Shown: piece after piece, positions 45,485 through 54,584 of the stretch
Layout: every line of letters begins with the position of its first letter
Numbering within the stretch: position 1 is the first letter of the stretch
DNA from: Pelagibacterium montanilacus
Lineage (GTDB): Bacteria; Pseudomonadota; Alphaproteobacteria; Rhizobiales; Devosiaceae
Direction: 5' to 3'
Length of the DNA: 64,000 bases
Assembly: GCF_003992665.1 (NCBI RefSeq)
Contig: NZ_RZMX01000046.1
Span: forward strand, 62,001 to 126,000
Position numbers and translations under genes: made by a program
The notes under the pieces: model-generated
Told to the model about the DNA's origin: nothing
The model's database searches: none
Seen by the model: the letters and a program-made list of their open reading frames with translations, nothing else

Positions 45485-45712
45485 ATGGAAGCTGAAGCCG
45501 CAAAGTTCATTGGTGCCGGTATTGCATGCTTTGGCATGGCGGGCGCTGCAATTGGTGTGTCGAACATTTTCGGCAACTTCCTTGCCGGCGCCCTGCGCAA
45601 CCCCTCTGCCGCCCCCTCCCAGACCGGCAACCTGATTTTCGGCTTCGCCGTGACCGAAGCTCTGGGCATCTTTTCGTTCCTGGTCGCCCTTCTGCTGCTG
45701 TTCGCCGTCTAA
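45485..45712 (+). CDS. atpE: ATP synthase F0 subunit c
   Basis: A 75-residue proteolipid of two membrane helices forming the rotor ring. The proton-carrying carboxylate is Glu58 in [12 protein letters not shown]; the polar loop is [35 protein letters not shown] and [10 protein letters not shown] resemble other alphaproteobacterial c subunits. GAAAGGATCTGAAA gives a good ribosome binding site, as expected for a subunit needed in many copies. Confidence 0.97.
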   Translation: MEAEAAKFIGAGIACFGMAGAAIGVSNIFGNFLAGALRNPSAAPSQTGNLIFGFAVTEALGIFSFLVALLLLFAV

Positions 45713-45807
45713 TCGGCTTTCAGCCACAGCAATGACCGAAACGGACAGCGCGGCGCCTGCCGGGCTGTCTCTTCGGGTTTCAGGGGCCATACGGGCGGAA
45801 TGAAGGC

Positions 45808-46440
45808 ATGATGCAGGCACAGGCACAGGAACAAGAGCCCGTCCTCGACGAGCTCACCGAGCCCGTTGAATCGGACGTCGAGTCGATCGATGAATCCGTG
45901 GACGGCGAGACCCATACCGAGGTCGGCGCAGACGGCAGCGAACACGTTACCGGCGTGTTCCCGCCATTCGATGCCACAACCTTTCCCTCGCAGCTCCTCT
46001 GGCTCGCCATCAGTTTCGGCGCGCTCTATCTGATCATGAGCCGCGTGGCACTGCCCCGGGTGGCCGATATTCTCGAAGCGCGGCGGGACCGCGTCGAGGG
46101 TGATCTGGCCGAGGCGGACAGGCTGCGCCAGAAGACGGACAATGCCATCGCCTCCTATGAGGCGGAACTGGCCCAGGCCAGGGGCAAGGCCCACGCCATT
46201 GCCGAGGAAACGCGCGGCCAGATCAAGGCCGATCTCGACAGCCAGCGCTCCAAGGTCGAAGCCGACCTGGCCAAGAAGGTGGCTTCGGCCGAGGACCGGA
46301 TCTCCCGGACCAAGGCGGAAGCCCTTGGCCATGTGGACGAGATCGCAACCGACACCGTGCAGGCACTGGTCGCTCAGCTTACGGGCCAGATTTCCGAATC
46401 CACCGCGCGCGACGCGGTTGAAAAGGTCACCAAGGAGTAG
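45808..46440 (+). CDS. atpF2: ATP synthase F0 subunit b'
   Basis: A 210-residue b-type stator subunit with a long acidic N-terminal extension of about 50 residues before the membrane segment (SQLLWLAISFGALYLIMSRV), then a long coiled coil (VADILEARRDRVEGDLAEAD and onward). The order b' before b is usual in alphaproteobacteria and phototrophs, where a b/b' heterodimer forms the peripheral stalk. The start codon is one of two adjacent ATGs (MM). Confidence 0.93.
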   Translation: MMQAQAQEQEPVLDELTEPVESDVESIDESVDGETHTEVGADGSEHVTGVFPPFDATTFPSQLLWLAISFGALYLIMSRVALPRVADILEARRDRVEGDLAEADRLRQKTDNAIASYEAELAQARGKAHAIAEETRGQIKADLDSQRSKVEADLAKKVASAEDRISRTKAEALGHVDEIATDTVQALVAQLTGQISESTARDAVEKVTKE

Positions 46441-46448
46441 CCCGAACC

Positions 46449-46931
46449 ATGGAACTTGATGCCACGGATTGGGCCTTCGTTGCCCTTCTGATCTTCATCG
46501 GCATCGTCGTGTACCTCAAGGTGCCGTCGATGATCACGAAATTCTTCGACAAGCGCATCGCCCAGATCGAGTCCGATATCGAGGAAGCCCGGCGCCTTCG
46601 CGAGGAGGCTCAGGCGCTGCTGGCCGAGTATGAGCGCAAGCGCAAGGCAGCCGAGAGCGAAGCCGACGATATCGTGACCGCCGCACAGGAAGAAGCCGAG
46701 CGCCTGACCGCGGAGGCCAAGCTGGCTCTCGAGGACATGGTGGCGCGGCGCACCCGGTCGGTGGAAGAAAAGATCGCCCAGGCCGAATCCCAGGCGCTGG
46801 CCGAAGTGCGGGCCCGCTCGGCGGACATCGCCATTGAGGCGGCCCGCATCATCCTCGCCGAACAGGCGCGTGAGACCGGGGATGCCATGGTGGATGCCTC
46901 GATCAAGGACGTGGCCGCGCGGCTCAACTGA
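46449..46931 (+). CDS. atpF: ATP synthase F0 subunit b
   Basis: A 160-residue stator subunit: a single N-terminal membrane helix (AFVALLIFIGIVVYLKVPSM) followed by a charged coiled coil (FFDKRIAQIESDIEEARRLR, ARRTRSVEEKIAQAESQALA). It pairs with b' and holds F1 still. It starts 8 bases after the b' stop and ends the operon; the terminator hairpin lies 34 bases on. F1 genes are elsewhere. Confidence 0.96.
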   Translation: MELDATDWAFVALLIFIGIVVYLKVPSMITKFFDKRIAQIESDIEEARRLREEAQALLAEYERKRKAAESEADDIVTAAQEEAERLTAEAKLALEDMVARRTRSVEEKIAQAESQALAEVRARSADIAIEAARIILAEQARETGDAMVDASIKDVAARLN

Positions 46932-46965
46932 GCCCAGGCACTGTCTGTGGGACATGGCGATCAAG

Positions 46966-46991
46966 ACGGCCCCTCGCGGGGCCGTTTTTTT
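46966..46991 (+). terminator. Rho-independent terminator of the atp F0 operon
   Basis: Perfect 8-bp stem ACGGCCCC / GGGGCCGT (46966-46973 with 46978-46985), tetraloop TCGC, then six further T. Confidence 0.92.
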
Positions 46992-47251
46992 GTGCGCGTC
47001 AGCCCGTGGCTCGGGCGATGGGTGATTTTCCCGAGCGTTTCAGGCTTTCGTGGGGACGCTTGCGCCCTGCCCCATCCCCCTCCCCGTCACACCTGCGGTT
47101 GGACATCACACCCTCTGGCACCGGCGTGAAGGAATTGGGTCCATAAGCTCCGGTCCGCGCCGGAGCCGCAATAGGGGTACAGAGGCGCCTTGTGGGCATT
47201 CGGGTATGACCGGGACGGGCAGACGGGCCCATGGGCCCGGTCCGGGAGGCG
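46992..47251. other. Gene-free region between the atp operon and DUF2332
   Basis: About 260 bases with no convincing gene between two convergent units. It contains a 7-bp inverted repeat (GCTCCGG / CCGGAGC, 47147-47166) and a perfect 16-bp palindrome CGGGCCCATGGGCCCG (47224-47239) that lies 12 bases beyond the DUF2332 stop, where it could act as that gene's 3' hairpin. No T run follows either. A weak AGCGTTTC...GGGACGCT arrangement at 47034-47060 may be a decayed repeat unit. Confidence 0.5.
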
Positions 47252-48301
47252 TCAGGACCAGTCTACCCAGCGGCCGTGATAATCGGCGAGGCCGAGGGTT
47301 TCGGTCTCCCCGCCCGGCCAGGTGCGGCGCTTGAGGACGGCCCCGGCGGGATGATCGTCCGATTCCATGTACATCCACACCAGAGGGGTGGTTTCCCCTG
47401 CGGCTTCACCCGCAGCTTCCAGAGCGGTGACCATCCGCTCCTTTGTCGCGTCGCCCAGATACTGCCAGACGATCGTATGGAAGAAGACGCGGGCGACCCC
47501 CGTTTCGGGGGCCGGCGAGAGCTGGGCCTCCACCCAGTCGGCGGCATCGGCCTTGTCGATGAGCGAGGGCCTTCCGGCGGCGGCGGCGAGCGCGGCTGAG
47601 GCGCGCTGGATGCGGTCGTGCTGATCGGCCCAGATATAGGCGAGCTGGCGCTCGACGCTGTCGGGATTGCCCGGGTCGAGCGGGTTGCGGTCACACCCGG
47701 CGCGGGTGCTGATTTCCAGCGGCGCCTCGAGCGGTGGGATGGTGCCCCGCCATTCGCTCTCGATGTGGACGATGGCATCGGCATCGCCCCATTCCCGGTC
47801 CTGGCCCAGAGCATAGTGGTAGCGGTCAAAGCCCAGATTGAGCCCGCCGCTGGCGCCGATCTCGTAGAGGGCCAGCGGGAGCCGGAATCGCTCCGCCACG
47901 CCCAGCGCCATGCCGAGAATCGGCGAAGAACGCATGACCTCATTGGTCTGGGGGGGCGAATCAAGGAAGTCGTGCAGCGTATCGTCGTGCCGGGAGATGG
48001 CCTCGGAGAGGGCCTCCCACAGGGCGTCGGGCTTGGCTTCGAGCGGGGGATAGAGCGCGGCAAGGCTGCGGGCCCGGCCCGAGCGAACGAGGCTGTGCAG
48101 CGCACCTGCGGCGCGCAGGGGCAAGGCGTCGTCACGCGCGGTGGCCGGCCAATTGAGGATCCGGGCCCCGAAGCGTGATCCCTCGTCGAGCCTTTCGGCC
48201 AGAAGCGCGCACAGGCCTGCCGTGAACGGCGACCCCAATTCTCGACAAACATCCGCCTGATGCCTGAAGGCATCGAGCACGTGCCCGGACATGGTCGTCA
48301 T
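47252..48301 (-). CDS. DUF2332 domain protein
   Basis: A 349-residue cytosolic protein of the DUF2332 family, function unknown. Typical sequence: HQADVCRELGSPFTAGLCAL, NEVMRSSPILGMALGVAERF, LYEIGASGGLNLGFDRYHYA, GCDRNPLDPGNPDSVERQLA and FFHTIVWQYLGDATKERMV. The GASGGLNL stretch recalls a nucleotide-binding loop of methyltransferase folds, but I would not assign an activity. It is a single gene facing the atp operon, 87 bases beyond gcvPB on the same strand. Confidence 0.85.
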   Translation of the reverse strand: MTTMSGHVLDAFRHQADVCRELGSPFTAGLCALLAERLDEGSRFGARILNWPATARDDALPLRAAGALHSLVRSGRARSLAALYPPLEAKPDALWEALSEAISRHDDTLHDFLDSPPQTNEVMRSSPILGMALGVAERFRLPLALYEIGASGGLNLGFDRYHYALGQDREWGDADAIVHIESEWRGTIPPLEAPLEISTRAGCDRNPLDPGNPDSVERQLAYIWADQHDRIQRASAALAAAAGRPSLIDKADAADWVEAQLSPAPETGVARVFFHTIVWQYLGDATKERMVTALEAAGEAAGETTPLVWMYMESDDHPAGAVLKRRTWPGGETETLGLADYHGRWVDWS

Positions 48302-48388
48302 TCAAGCCCTCTTCGACTGATCGGGTCGGAGTTTAGGGACTTTGTCGATCTGTTCAATGGGGTTTTATTTCAGCCCCATATCACGCTG

Positions 48389-49930
48389 TCAGGATGCCTC
48401 TGTCTTTTCATGACGCCAGATCAGCCGGGGCTGGCGGGCCGCGCGGGTTTCATCGAGCCGGGCGAGCGGGGCGCGAATCGGGGCGGCGGTGAACCGCTCC
48501 GCATTGCCCGCCACCGCATCCTCGGCCAGTTCGCGCATGGTGGCGATGAAGGCATCGAGCGTCTGGCGCGATTCCGATTCGGTGGGTTCGATCAGCATGG
48601 CGCCGTGGACCACGAGGGGGAAATACATGGTCATGGGATGGAAGCCCTCATCGATCATCGCCTTGGCGAAGTCGAGCGTGCTGACCCCGGTGCCCTTGAG
48701 GAAGCTGTCGTCGAACAGCACTTCGTGCATAACGGGCTGGCCGTCGAACGGGGCGGTGAAGAGATCGTCGAGGCCCGCCTTGATGTAATTGGCGTTGAGG
48801 ACCGCGTCGCGCGCAGCCTGGGCGAGCCCGTCCTTGCCGTGGCTGAGCATGTAGGTGAGCGCGCGCACATACATGCCCATCTGCCCGTGAAAGGCGGTGA
48901 GGCGGCCAAGGCTCGTTGCGTCGGGGTGCTCGACGAGTTCGAGGCCATCGCCCGACCGGCGCACGAAAGGCACCGGCGCGAAGGGCGCCAGCGCCTGCGA
49001 CAACACCACCGGGCCGGCGCCCGGCCCGCCCCCGCCATGGGGCGTGGAGAAGGTCTTGTGCAGATTGATGTGCATGGCGTCGATGCCCAGATCCCCGGGC
49101 CGGACGACGCCCATGATGGCGTTGAAATTGGCGCCATCGCAGTAGAAATAGGCTCCGGCCTCGTGGATCGCTTCGGCGATCTCGATGATCTCGGGCTCGA
49201 ACAGCCCGCAGGTGTTGGGATTGGTGAGCATGATCGCCGCGACATTGTCGTCGATCGCCGCCTTGACCGCGGCCACGTCGACCGTGCCGTTGGCATTGGC
49301 GTCAATGGAGCGCACCTTGTAGCCGAGGAAGGCGGCCGTGGCGGGGTTGGTGCCGTGGGCGCTTTCGGGCACCAGCACCACGTCGCGATGGCTCTGTCCG
49401 TTCGCCGCGTGGGCGGCCCGGATGGCCATCATGCCGCAGAGCTCGCCATGGGCGCCGGCCTTGGGCGACATGGCGACCGCGGAGGTGTTGGTGAGCTCCA
49501 TGAGCCAGTGGGCAAGCTCCTCGATGACCCCGAGCGCGCCCTGCACCGTTGCGACGGGCTGGAGGGGGTGGACATCGGCAAAGCCTGGGAGCCGCGCCAT
49601 CTTCTCGTTGAGGCGCGGGTTGTGCTTCATGGTGCACGAGCCGAGCGGATACATGCCCGAATCAATGGAATAGTTCCGGCGCGAGAGCCGAACATAGTGG
49701 CGCATGGCCTCAGGCTCGGTGAGCCCGGGCAGATCGAGCGGGGTCTTGCGGCGCAGCCCGGCCAGGCGCTCGTCGCCCACCTCGAGATCGGGCAGGTCCA
49801 CGCCGGAATGGTCGCGGTCCCCGATCTCAAAGAGCAGGGCCTCGGCGGGCAGCAGCGCGGCATCGGCCGGGCTGGACGGGGCGGGAGCGGAGGTGGGTGC
49901 GGTCGGGCGGCCCGTGGCGTTCATGGTCAT
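48389..49930 (-). CDS. gcvPB: Glycine dehydrogenase (decarboxylating) subunit 2
   Basis: A 513-residue half of the glycine cleavage P-protein, carrying the PLP site: the lysine in [18 protein letters not shown]. Other blocks: [58 protein letters not shown] and [17 protein letters not shown]. It decarboxylates glycine together with GcvPA. Its ATG overlaps the gcvPA stop (ATGA). Last gene of gcvT-gcvH-gcvPA-gcvPB. Confidence 0.97.
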   Translation of the reverse strand: MTMNATGRPTAPTSAPAPSSPADAALLPAEALLFEIGDRDHSGVDLPDLEVGDERLAGLRRKTPLDLPGLTEPEAMRHYVRLSRRNYSIDSGMYPLGSCTMKHNPRLNEKMARLPGFADVHPLQPVATVQGALGVIEELAHWLMELTNTSAVAMSPKAGAHGELCGMMAIRAAHAANGQSHRDVVLVPESAHGTNPATAAFLGYKVRSIDANANGTVDVAAVKAAIDDNVAAIMLTNPNTCGLFEPEIIEIAEAIHEAGAYFYCDGANFNAIMGVVRPGDLGIDAMHINLHKTFSTPHGGGGPGAGPVVLSQALAPFAPVPFVRRSGDGLELVEHPDATSLGRLTAFHGQMGMYVRALTYMLSHGKDGLAQAARDAVLNANYIKAGLDDLFTAPFDGQPVMHEVLFDDSFLKGTGVSTLDFAKAMIDEGFHPMTMYFPLVVHGAMLIEPTESESRQTLDAFIATMRELAEDAVAGNAERFTAAPIRAPLARLDETRAARQPRLIWRHEKTEAS

Positions 49931-51270
49931 GCCAGTTCTCCCTTGAGCGCCTCGACCAGCGCGGCGATGTCGGCGTCGGTGGTCAGTTCGGTAGCGGCGA
50001 GGACGATGAGCCGGTCGACGTCGGGCTCTCCGGGCTGGAGCCGGGAGACCGGAACGCCGGCCAGGATGCCGCGGGCCGCCAGCGCATCGACGATCTGGGC
50101 TGCCGCGCGCGGCAGCCGGATGGTCATTTCGTTGAAGAAACTTTCATTGAGCACCTCGACCCCGGGGACGGCGGCAAGCGCATCGGCCAGGGCACAGGCC
50201 CGGGCATGGTTGAGCCGGGCAAGCCGTGTCAGTCCCGTCTCGCCCAGAAGCGAGAGGTGGATGGAAAAGGCCAGCGCGCAGAGCCCGGAATTGGTGCAGA
50301 TGTTGGAGGTCGCCTTCTCGCGCCTTATGTGCTGCTCGCGGGTGGAGAGCGTGAGCACGAAGCCGCGGCGCCCCTGGGCGTCGACCGTCTCGCCGCAGAG
50401 CCGCCCGGGCATCTGGCGCACGAATTTCTCGCGGCAGGCCAGAAGGCCCACATAGGGCCCGCCAAAGGTGAGCGGATTGCCGATGGACTGGCCTTCGGCC
50501 ACAACAATATCGGCCCCGAGCGCGCCGGGGGCCTCGATGAGGCCCAGCGAGACGATTTCGGTTACCACCACGATCAGCAGCGCGCCTTTTTCATGGGCGG
50601 CGCGCGCGAGGGCGGGCACATCGCGAAGATGGCCGTAGAAATCGGGGGTCTGGACGACGATCGCGGCGGTCCCCTCGTCGATGTGGTCGACGATGTCGCC
50701 CTGCCCTTCCGGCGAGGGCGAGAGGCACGTCAGCCCTTCTTCGCCCGACAGATAGGTGACGACCGTATCGCGGTATTGCGGGTGCAGCCCGCCCGAGAGC
50801 ACGACTTTGTCCCGACGGGTGATGCGGCGGGCCATCAGCACCGCCTCGGCGGTGGCGGTCGAGCCGTCATACATCGAGGCGTTGGCCACCTCCATGCCGG
50901 TGAGGTGGGCAACCTGGGTCTGGAACTCGAACAGCATCTGCAAGGTGCCCTGGGACACCTCGGGCTGGTAGGGCGTATAGGCCGTGAGCCATTCCGAGCG
51001 CTGGATCAGGTGATCGACCGTGGCGGGGACGTGATGGCGATAGGCGCCCGCGCCGACAAAGAACGGGCCATCCCCGGCCGCATGGTTGCGGCCGGCCAGC
51101 GCACGCATGTGCGCCTCGACGGCAAATTCCGGCTGGTGGTCGGGCAGATCGGGCGAAAAGGTCGAGAGCACCGAGGCGGGAACCGCGGAGAACAGCTCAT
51201 CGACCGATCCGACGCCGATCGCAGCAAGCATTTCGGCCCGGTCGGCCGGCGAGTGTGGGAGATAGCGCAT
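49927..51270 (-). CDS. gcvPA: Glycine dehydrogenase (decarboxylating) subunit 1
   Basis: A 447-residue N-terminal-half P-protein. [60 protein letters not shown] and [19 protein letters not shown] are diagnostic. Splitting of P-protein into two chains is found in many Gram-positives and archaea and in part of the alphaproteobacteria; single-chain GcvP is the commoner form in proteobacteria. It starts 22 bases after gcvH. Confidence 0.97.
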   Translation of the reverse strand: MRYLPHSPADRAEMLAAIGVGSVDELFSAVPASVLSTFSPDLPDHQPEFAVEAHMRALAGRNHAAGDGPFFVGAGAYRHHVPATVDHLIQRSEWLTAYTPYQPEVSQGTLQMLFEFQTQVAHLTGMEVANASMYDGSTATAEAVLMARRITRRDKVVLSGGLHPQYRDTVVTYLSGEEGLTCLSPSPEGQGDIVDHIDEGTAAIVVQTPDFYGHLRDVPALARAAHEKGALLIVVVTEIVSLGLIEAPGALGADIVVAEGQSIGNPLTFGGPYVGLLACREKFVRQMPGRLCGETVDAQGRRGFVLTLSTREQHIRREKATSNICTNSGLCALAFSIHLSLLGETGLTRLARLNHARACALADALAAVPGVEVLNESFFNEMTIRLPRAAAQIVDALAARGILAGVPVSRLQPGEPDVDRLIVLAATELTTDADIAALVEALKGELA

Positions 51271-51292
51271 GGGTATCCGGGGGTTACGAGGA

Positions 51293-51658
51293 TCAGGCCG
51301 TGTGATCGGCGTAGGCGGCTTCGTCCATCAGGGATTCGAATTCGCCGGTGTCGGCGACCTCGATCTTGAAGATCCAGCCGGCGGCGACCGGGTCGGTGTT
51401 GATCAGGCCGGGCTCGTCGGCGAGCTTGTCGTTGACCTCGACAATGGTGCCGGACACGGGCGCGTAGATCTCGGAGGCAGCCTTGACCGATTCCACCACG
51501 GCCACCTCGTCGCCCCTGGTTACGCTGGCGCCGACCTGGGGCAGTTCGACAAAGACGACGTCCCCGAGCTGCTCCTGGGCATAGCGGGAAATGCCGATGG
51601 TGCCGACGGCACCCTCGAGGCGAACATATTCATGGTCCTGGCTGTAGCGAAGGGTCAT
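51293..51658 (-). CDS. gcvH: Glycine cleavage system H protein
   Basis: A 121-residue lipoyl carrier. The lipoylated lysine is Lys59 in [19 protein letters not shown]. Other family sequence: [20 protein letters not shown] and [20 protein letters not shown]. It shuttles the aminomethyl group from P to T protein. 14 bases after gcvT. Confidence 0.98.
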   Translation of the reverse strand: MTLRYSQDHEYVRLEGAVGTIGISRYAQEQLGDVVFVELPQVGASVTRGDEVAVVESVKAASEIYAPVSGTIVEVNDKLADEPGLINTDPVAAGWIFKIEVADTGEFESLMDEAAYADHTA

Positions 51659-51672
51659 GGGTCTATCCTCGT

Positions 51673-52821
51673 CTATTTGCTGGTCTTGCGGACATAAGTG
51701 TTGGGGACGAAGGGCGTGCGCACCACCTGCCCGGGAATAATCTTGCCACGGACGGCGGCGGAGATGGCCTGGCCGGGGCTAGCCAGATCGGCACGGACAT
51801 AGCCCATGGCAATCGGCGCCTCGAGGGTGGGCGCGAATCCGCCGGAGGTAACATGACCCACCGTCTGGCCCGATTCATCGAGCAGTTCGGCGCCTTCGCG
51901 GACGGGCTGGCGGCCTTGGAACCGGATGCCGACGCGCCGGGTTGCCGGCCCCTCCGAGAGGGCCTTGCCGATCGCCTCAAAACCGGCAAAGCCGCCGGTC
52001 TTGCGGCGCTCGCGGCCCATGGAAAACAGCAGCGAGGCGCTGACCGGGTCGGTCTCCTCGGTCATGTCGTGACCATAAAGGCAGAGCCCGGCTTCGAGCC
52101 GCAGGCTGTCGCGGGCACCCAGCCCGGCCGGTTCGACCGCGGGGTGCGCGATCAAAAGATCGAAGAGGGCCACCGCATCGGCGTTCTCGAGCGATATCTC
52201 GAACCCGTCCTCTCCGGTATAGCCCGAGCGTGAGAGATAGGTCTCGATCCCCCCGAGTGTCGCGGGCGCGGACTGCATGAAGCCCAGATCGTCCGTCGCA
52301 TCGGTGAGATCGGCAAGCACACCTGCCGCCTTGGGGCCCTGGAGCGCGATGAGGGCGAGGTCGGGGCGCATTTCGGCGCGCAGCTCGCCTTCGAAGACGC
52401 GCTGGAGGTAGCGCAGATCATGGGCCTTGCGCGCGCCGTTGACCACGGCGAACATCACCCCGTCCTCGGCATAGCCCTCGGCCGGCCGGGTGACGATCAG
52501 ATCATCTTCGATCCCGCCCTTGTCGTTGAGCAGGACCGTATAGCGCATCTCTCCGGGGGCAAGGGAGGCGAGGTCCGCGGGCACGACCTTCTCGAGCCAG
52601 CCTACCGTCGTCGCGTGGTCGGGTCCCGAAAAGACCAGCTGGCCCATGTGGGAGACATCGAACAGGCTGGCCGCCTCGCGGGTGTGGCGGTGTTCGGCAA
52701 CGATGCCTGCATACTGGACCGGCAGTGCATAGCCCGCGAAATCGACCATACGGCCGCCAAGGGCGACGTGCCGGTCAAAGAGCGGGGTTTTCCTGAGGTC
52801 TGTTGGGGGCGTGTCGCCCAT
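51673..52821 (-). CDS. gcvT: Glycine cleavage system aminomethyltransferase (T protein)
   Basis: A 382-residue folate-dependent enzyme that releases ammonia and forms methylene-tetrahydrofolate. LRKTPLFDRHVALGGRMVDF, FDVSHMGQLVFSGPDHATTV, SRSGYTGEDGFEISLENADA and LRLEAGLCLYGHDMTEETDP are typical; the C-terminal OB-like domain has GHVTSGGFAPTLEAPIAMGY. A GGGAGA site is 5 bases before the ATG. First gene of the operon; the leader carries the tandem glycine riboswitch. Confidence 0.97.
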   Translation of the reverse strand: MGDTPPTDLRKTPLFDRHVALGGRMVDFAGYALPVQYAGIVAEHRHTREAASLFDVSHMGQLVFSGPDHATTVGWLEKVVPADLASLAPGEMRYTVLLNDKGGIEDDLIVTRPAEGYAEDGVMFAVVNGARKAHDLRYLQRVFEGELRAEMRPDLALIALQGPKAAGVLADLTDATDDLGFMQSAPATLGGIETYLSRSGYTGEDGFEISLENADAVALFDLLIAHPAVEPAGLGARDSLRLEAGLCLYGHDMTEETDPVSASLLFSMGRERRKTGGFAGFEAIGKALSEGPATRRVGIRFQGRQPVREGAELLDESGQTVGHVTSGGFAPTLEAPIAMGYVRADLASPGQAISAAVRGKIIPGQVVRTPFVPNTYVRKTSK

Positions 52822-52895
52822 TTGCGTCTCCCGGTTCGTTCAAAGCAAGCGCCTGTCCCACTCCGCCCAACGGCGTTACGGGAAAGCCAGCGCCC

Positions 52896-53084
52896 CCTCT
52901 GTCGTCGAACCTGAGAGATTTCCCGCTATCCCCAAGAGTGGAGAGAAACGGCTACGCCCTTCGGTGGGAAGCCCGCAAAGGCTCCCGCTTTCCAGAGTTT
53001 TATCGCACAGCGGTCCGGGTGCCTGAGAGTTTCCGGGGCGGTTGCTCCTTCGGCGATCCGGCACAAGGCCGGACACTCTCCCGC
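52896..53084 (-). ncRNA. Tandem glycine riboswitch upstream of gcvT
   Basis: On the minus strand two glycine aptamers follow one another. Aptamer 1 (53084 to about 52988) shows GGGAGAGTGTCC, CGCCGAAGGAGCAA, AAACTCTCAGGCA, GGACCG and ACTCTGGA. Aptamer 2 (about 52986 to 52896) shows CCGAAGGGCGTA, AAATCTCTCAGGTTC and GACAGA. These match the Rfam glycine family core elements. About 75 bases remain to the gcvT ATG, with no U-run terminator, so control of translation start is more likely than attenuation. High glycine is expected to turn the operon on. A TTGACG at 53124-53119 may be the -35. Confidence 0.92.
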
Positions 53085-53154
53085 TGCAGATACAGAACAT
53101 GGTGCAAAGCGGCCCCCGCGTCAATCGCGCGAATGGGCCGCTTTGCATTCGCGA

Positions 53155-53718
53155 TCAGGCGTCGAAGCCGACCCAGATGGTGATGGACTCGCCGCCCACA
53201 TAGGGAATGGAGACGTTCTCGATGGTGTGCACGAACTCGTTGGCCGAGGACATCGAGGCGGTGACGGGCACGTCGAACCGCTGGGAATAGACGGCAACCC
53301 CATCCCGCTCGACGGCGAATCGCAGCGGCACGGTCATGGCGCCTTCGGTGCCCGAAGGCCCGAGGATGACGCGACCGACCGCGCCCATCTGGACCGTGAT
53401 CAGGCCGTTCGAGACCACGCAATTGCGTGAAATGCGGTCGATCACCGCCTGATGACGCAGGGCCTGGGCGCTGGCCGTGCGGTTGCCCGCATGCACGCGA
53501 TAGGTCCCGGCCCCTTCCCTGATGCGGATCGGGGGGCATGTGGTGGCGATCGCCGGCATCGCCGTGCTGCTCGCCGCATCGATCTGGGTCTGGCTCGCCG
53601 AGACTTCTGCATAGCGGGCGTCGTCCCCGCCCCCGAACATCGACCCGGCCGTCACGCACCCTGAAAGCGAAAGGGCGAGAACCGCCGCCCCGACCAATCT
53701 GCTGATCCCCACCATCAT
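53155..53718 (-). CDS. Predicted lipoprotein of unknown function
   Basis: A 187-residue exported protein. The signal MMVGISRLVGAAVLALSLSG ends in the lipobox LSGC. The mature part contains SASQTQIDAASSTAMPAIAT, CPPIRIREGAGTYRVHAGN, QAVIDRISRNCVVSNGLITV and a C-terminal FDVPVTASMSSANEFVHTIE; two cysteines remain after the lipid Cys. I recognise no named family, but the pattern looks like a conserved rhizobial-type outer-membrane lipoprotein. ATG 53718 has GGAG 7 bases upstream. Small gap (22 bases) from the peroxiredoxin gene, same strand, so possibly an operon. Confidence 0.75.
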   Translation of the reverse strand: MMVGISRLVGAAVLALSLSGCVTAGSMFGGGDDARYAEVSASQTQIDAASSTAMPAIATTCPPIRIREGAGTYRVHAGNRTASAQALRHQAVIDRISRNCVVSNGLITVQMGAVGRVILGPSGTEGAMTVPLRFAVERDGVAVYSQRFDVPVTASMSSANEFVHTIENVSIPYVGGESITIWVGFDA

Positions 53719-53740
53719 CCCTGTCTCCACCGTCTGCCGA

Positions 53741-54235
53741 TCACAGCGCCTTTAGGGCGTCGAGCATAGCCGGAGCGCCCGACGAGGTCACCTCACCGGG
53801 CGAAGATTCCGCGTTGACGATCCGCACCACGCCGTCTTCGATCAGAAGAGCGTTGCGACCGAACCGCGTGCCAAGCCCACCGGCGGACAGATCGCGGTCC
53901 AGCCCCATTTCCACGGCCAGCTTTGCCATGCCGTCGGCGATGAAATCGATGCGGTCGCCGGCGCCGGTGGCTTCGGCCCAGGCCTTAACCACGTGATGGT
54001 CATTGGCGGTGGCGCAAACGATCCGGTCAACGCCCGCCTGCCTGAACTGGTCGGCGGCCTCGAGATAGCCCGGCAGATGGTTAAGATGGCAGGTGGGAGT
54101 GAACGCACCGGGGACCGTGAACATCAGCACCCTGCCCTTGCCGAGAACATCCTGGCTGGACACGTCAGAGACGCCATCGGGCGTCACCAGCTTGACGGGC
54201 ACTGCAGGCACTGACTGGCCGGGCTGAATGGTCAT
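53741..54235 (-). CDS. Prx5-type peroxiredoxin
   Basis: A 164-residue thiol peroxidase of the atypical AhpC/TSA (Prx5) class. The peroxidatic Cys49 is in FTVPGAFTPTCHLNHLPGY, with the Pro-x3-Thr-x2-Cys motif. Other signs: QSVPAVPVKLVTPDGVSDV, KGRVLMFTVPGA and LGTRFGRNALLIEDGVVRIV. It reduces hydrogen and organic peroxides, usually with glutathione or glutaredoxin. ATG 54235 gives the family start MTIQPGQSVP and has GAGAAGGA upstream; earlier in-frame starts add 53 unlike residues. Confidence 0.94.
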   Translation of the reverse strand: MTIQPGQSVPAVPVKLVTPDGVSDVSSQDVLGKGRVLMFTVPGAFTPTCHLNHLPGYLEAADQFRQAGVDRIVCATANDHHVVKAWAEATGAGDRIDFIADGMAKLAVEMGLDRDLSAGGLGTRFGRNALLIEDGVVRIVNAESSPGEVTSSGAPAMLDALKAL

Positions 54236-54429
54236 GGAACGGTCCTTCTCGAATGTGACGGGCAAATCGTTGCGCAGGCTTGAGACGAAATCAATGCGAC
54301 CATCCTGTGGCCACCACGCCCAATAGCACAACAATGAACACTTTACACAGGCACTGTTGGGGGCCGGGCTCCGCCAGAGCCTGTTTGCAGGCAATCGGGG
54401 GCTCGCGGCCGCGCCGCCTGGAGCAGGTC
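54236..54429. other. Leader region upstream of the peroxiredoxin gene
   Basis: About 194 bases between the peroxiredoxin start and the repeats of locus 6. There is no convincing gene. It should hold the peroxiredoxin promoter; I could not place -35 and -10 elements with confidence. Confidence 0.5.
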
Positions 54430-54584
54430 GTGCTCTGCTTGAATCAGATCAGGATCTCCAAGCCATTGATGTGTCGAGTTTGTGGACCGGAAAAGTGTTT
54501 CCACTTTTCCTGGAAACGCTCCAGGTCCTTAGCTTCGTCGCGTTTCCGAACCGGAAACGTGTTTCCACTTTTCCTGGAAACGCT
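54430..54584 (+). repeat. Intergenic mosaic palindrome, locus 6 (module A plus two B units)
   Basis: Module A (54430-54461, TGCTCTGCTTGAATCAGATC) followed by two B units (about 54475-54520 and 54539-54584), inner arms GGAAAAGTG / CACTTTTCC. The second unit runs straight into CTAG, which supplies the stop codon (54585-54587) of the DsbD-N-like gene. It fills the rest of the 349-base gap between that gene and the peroxiredoxin gene. Confidence 0.9.
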
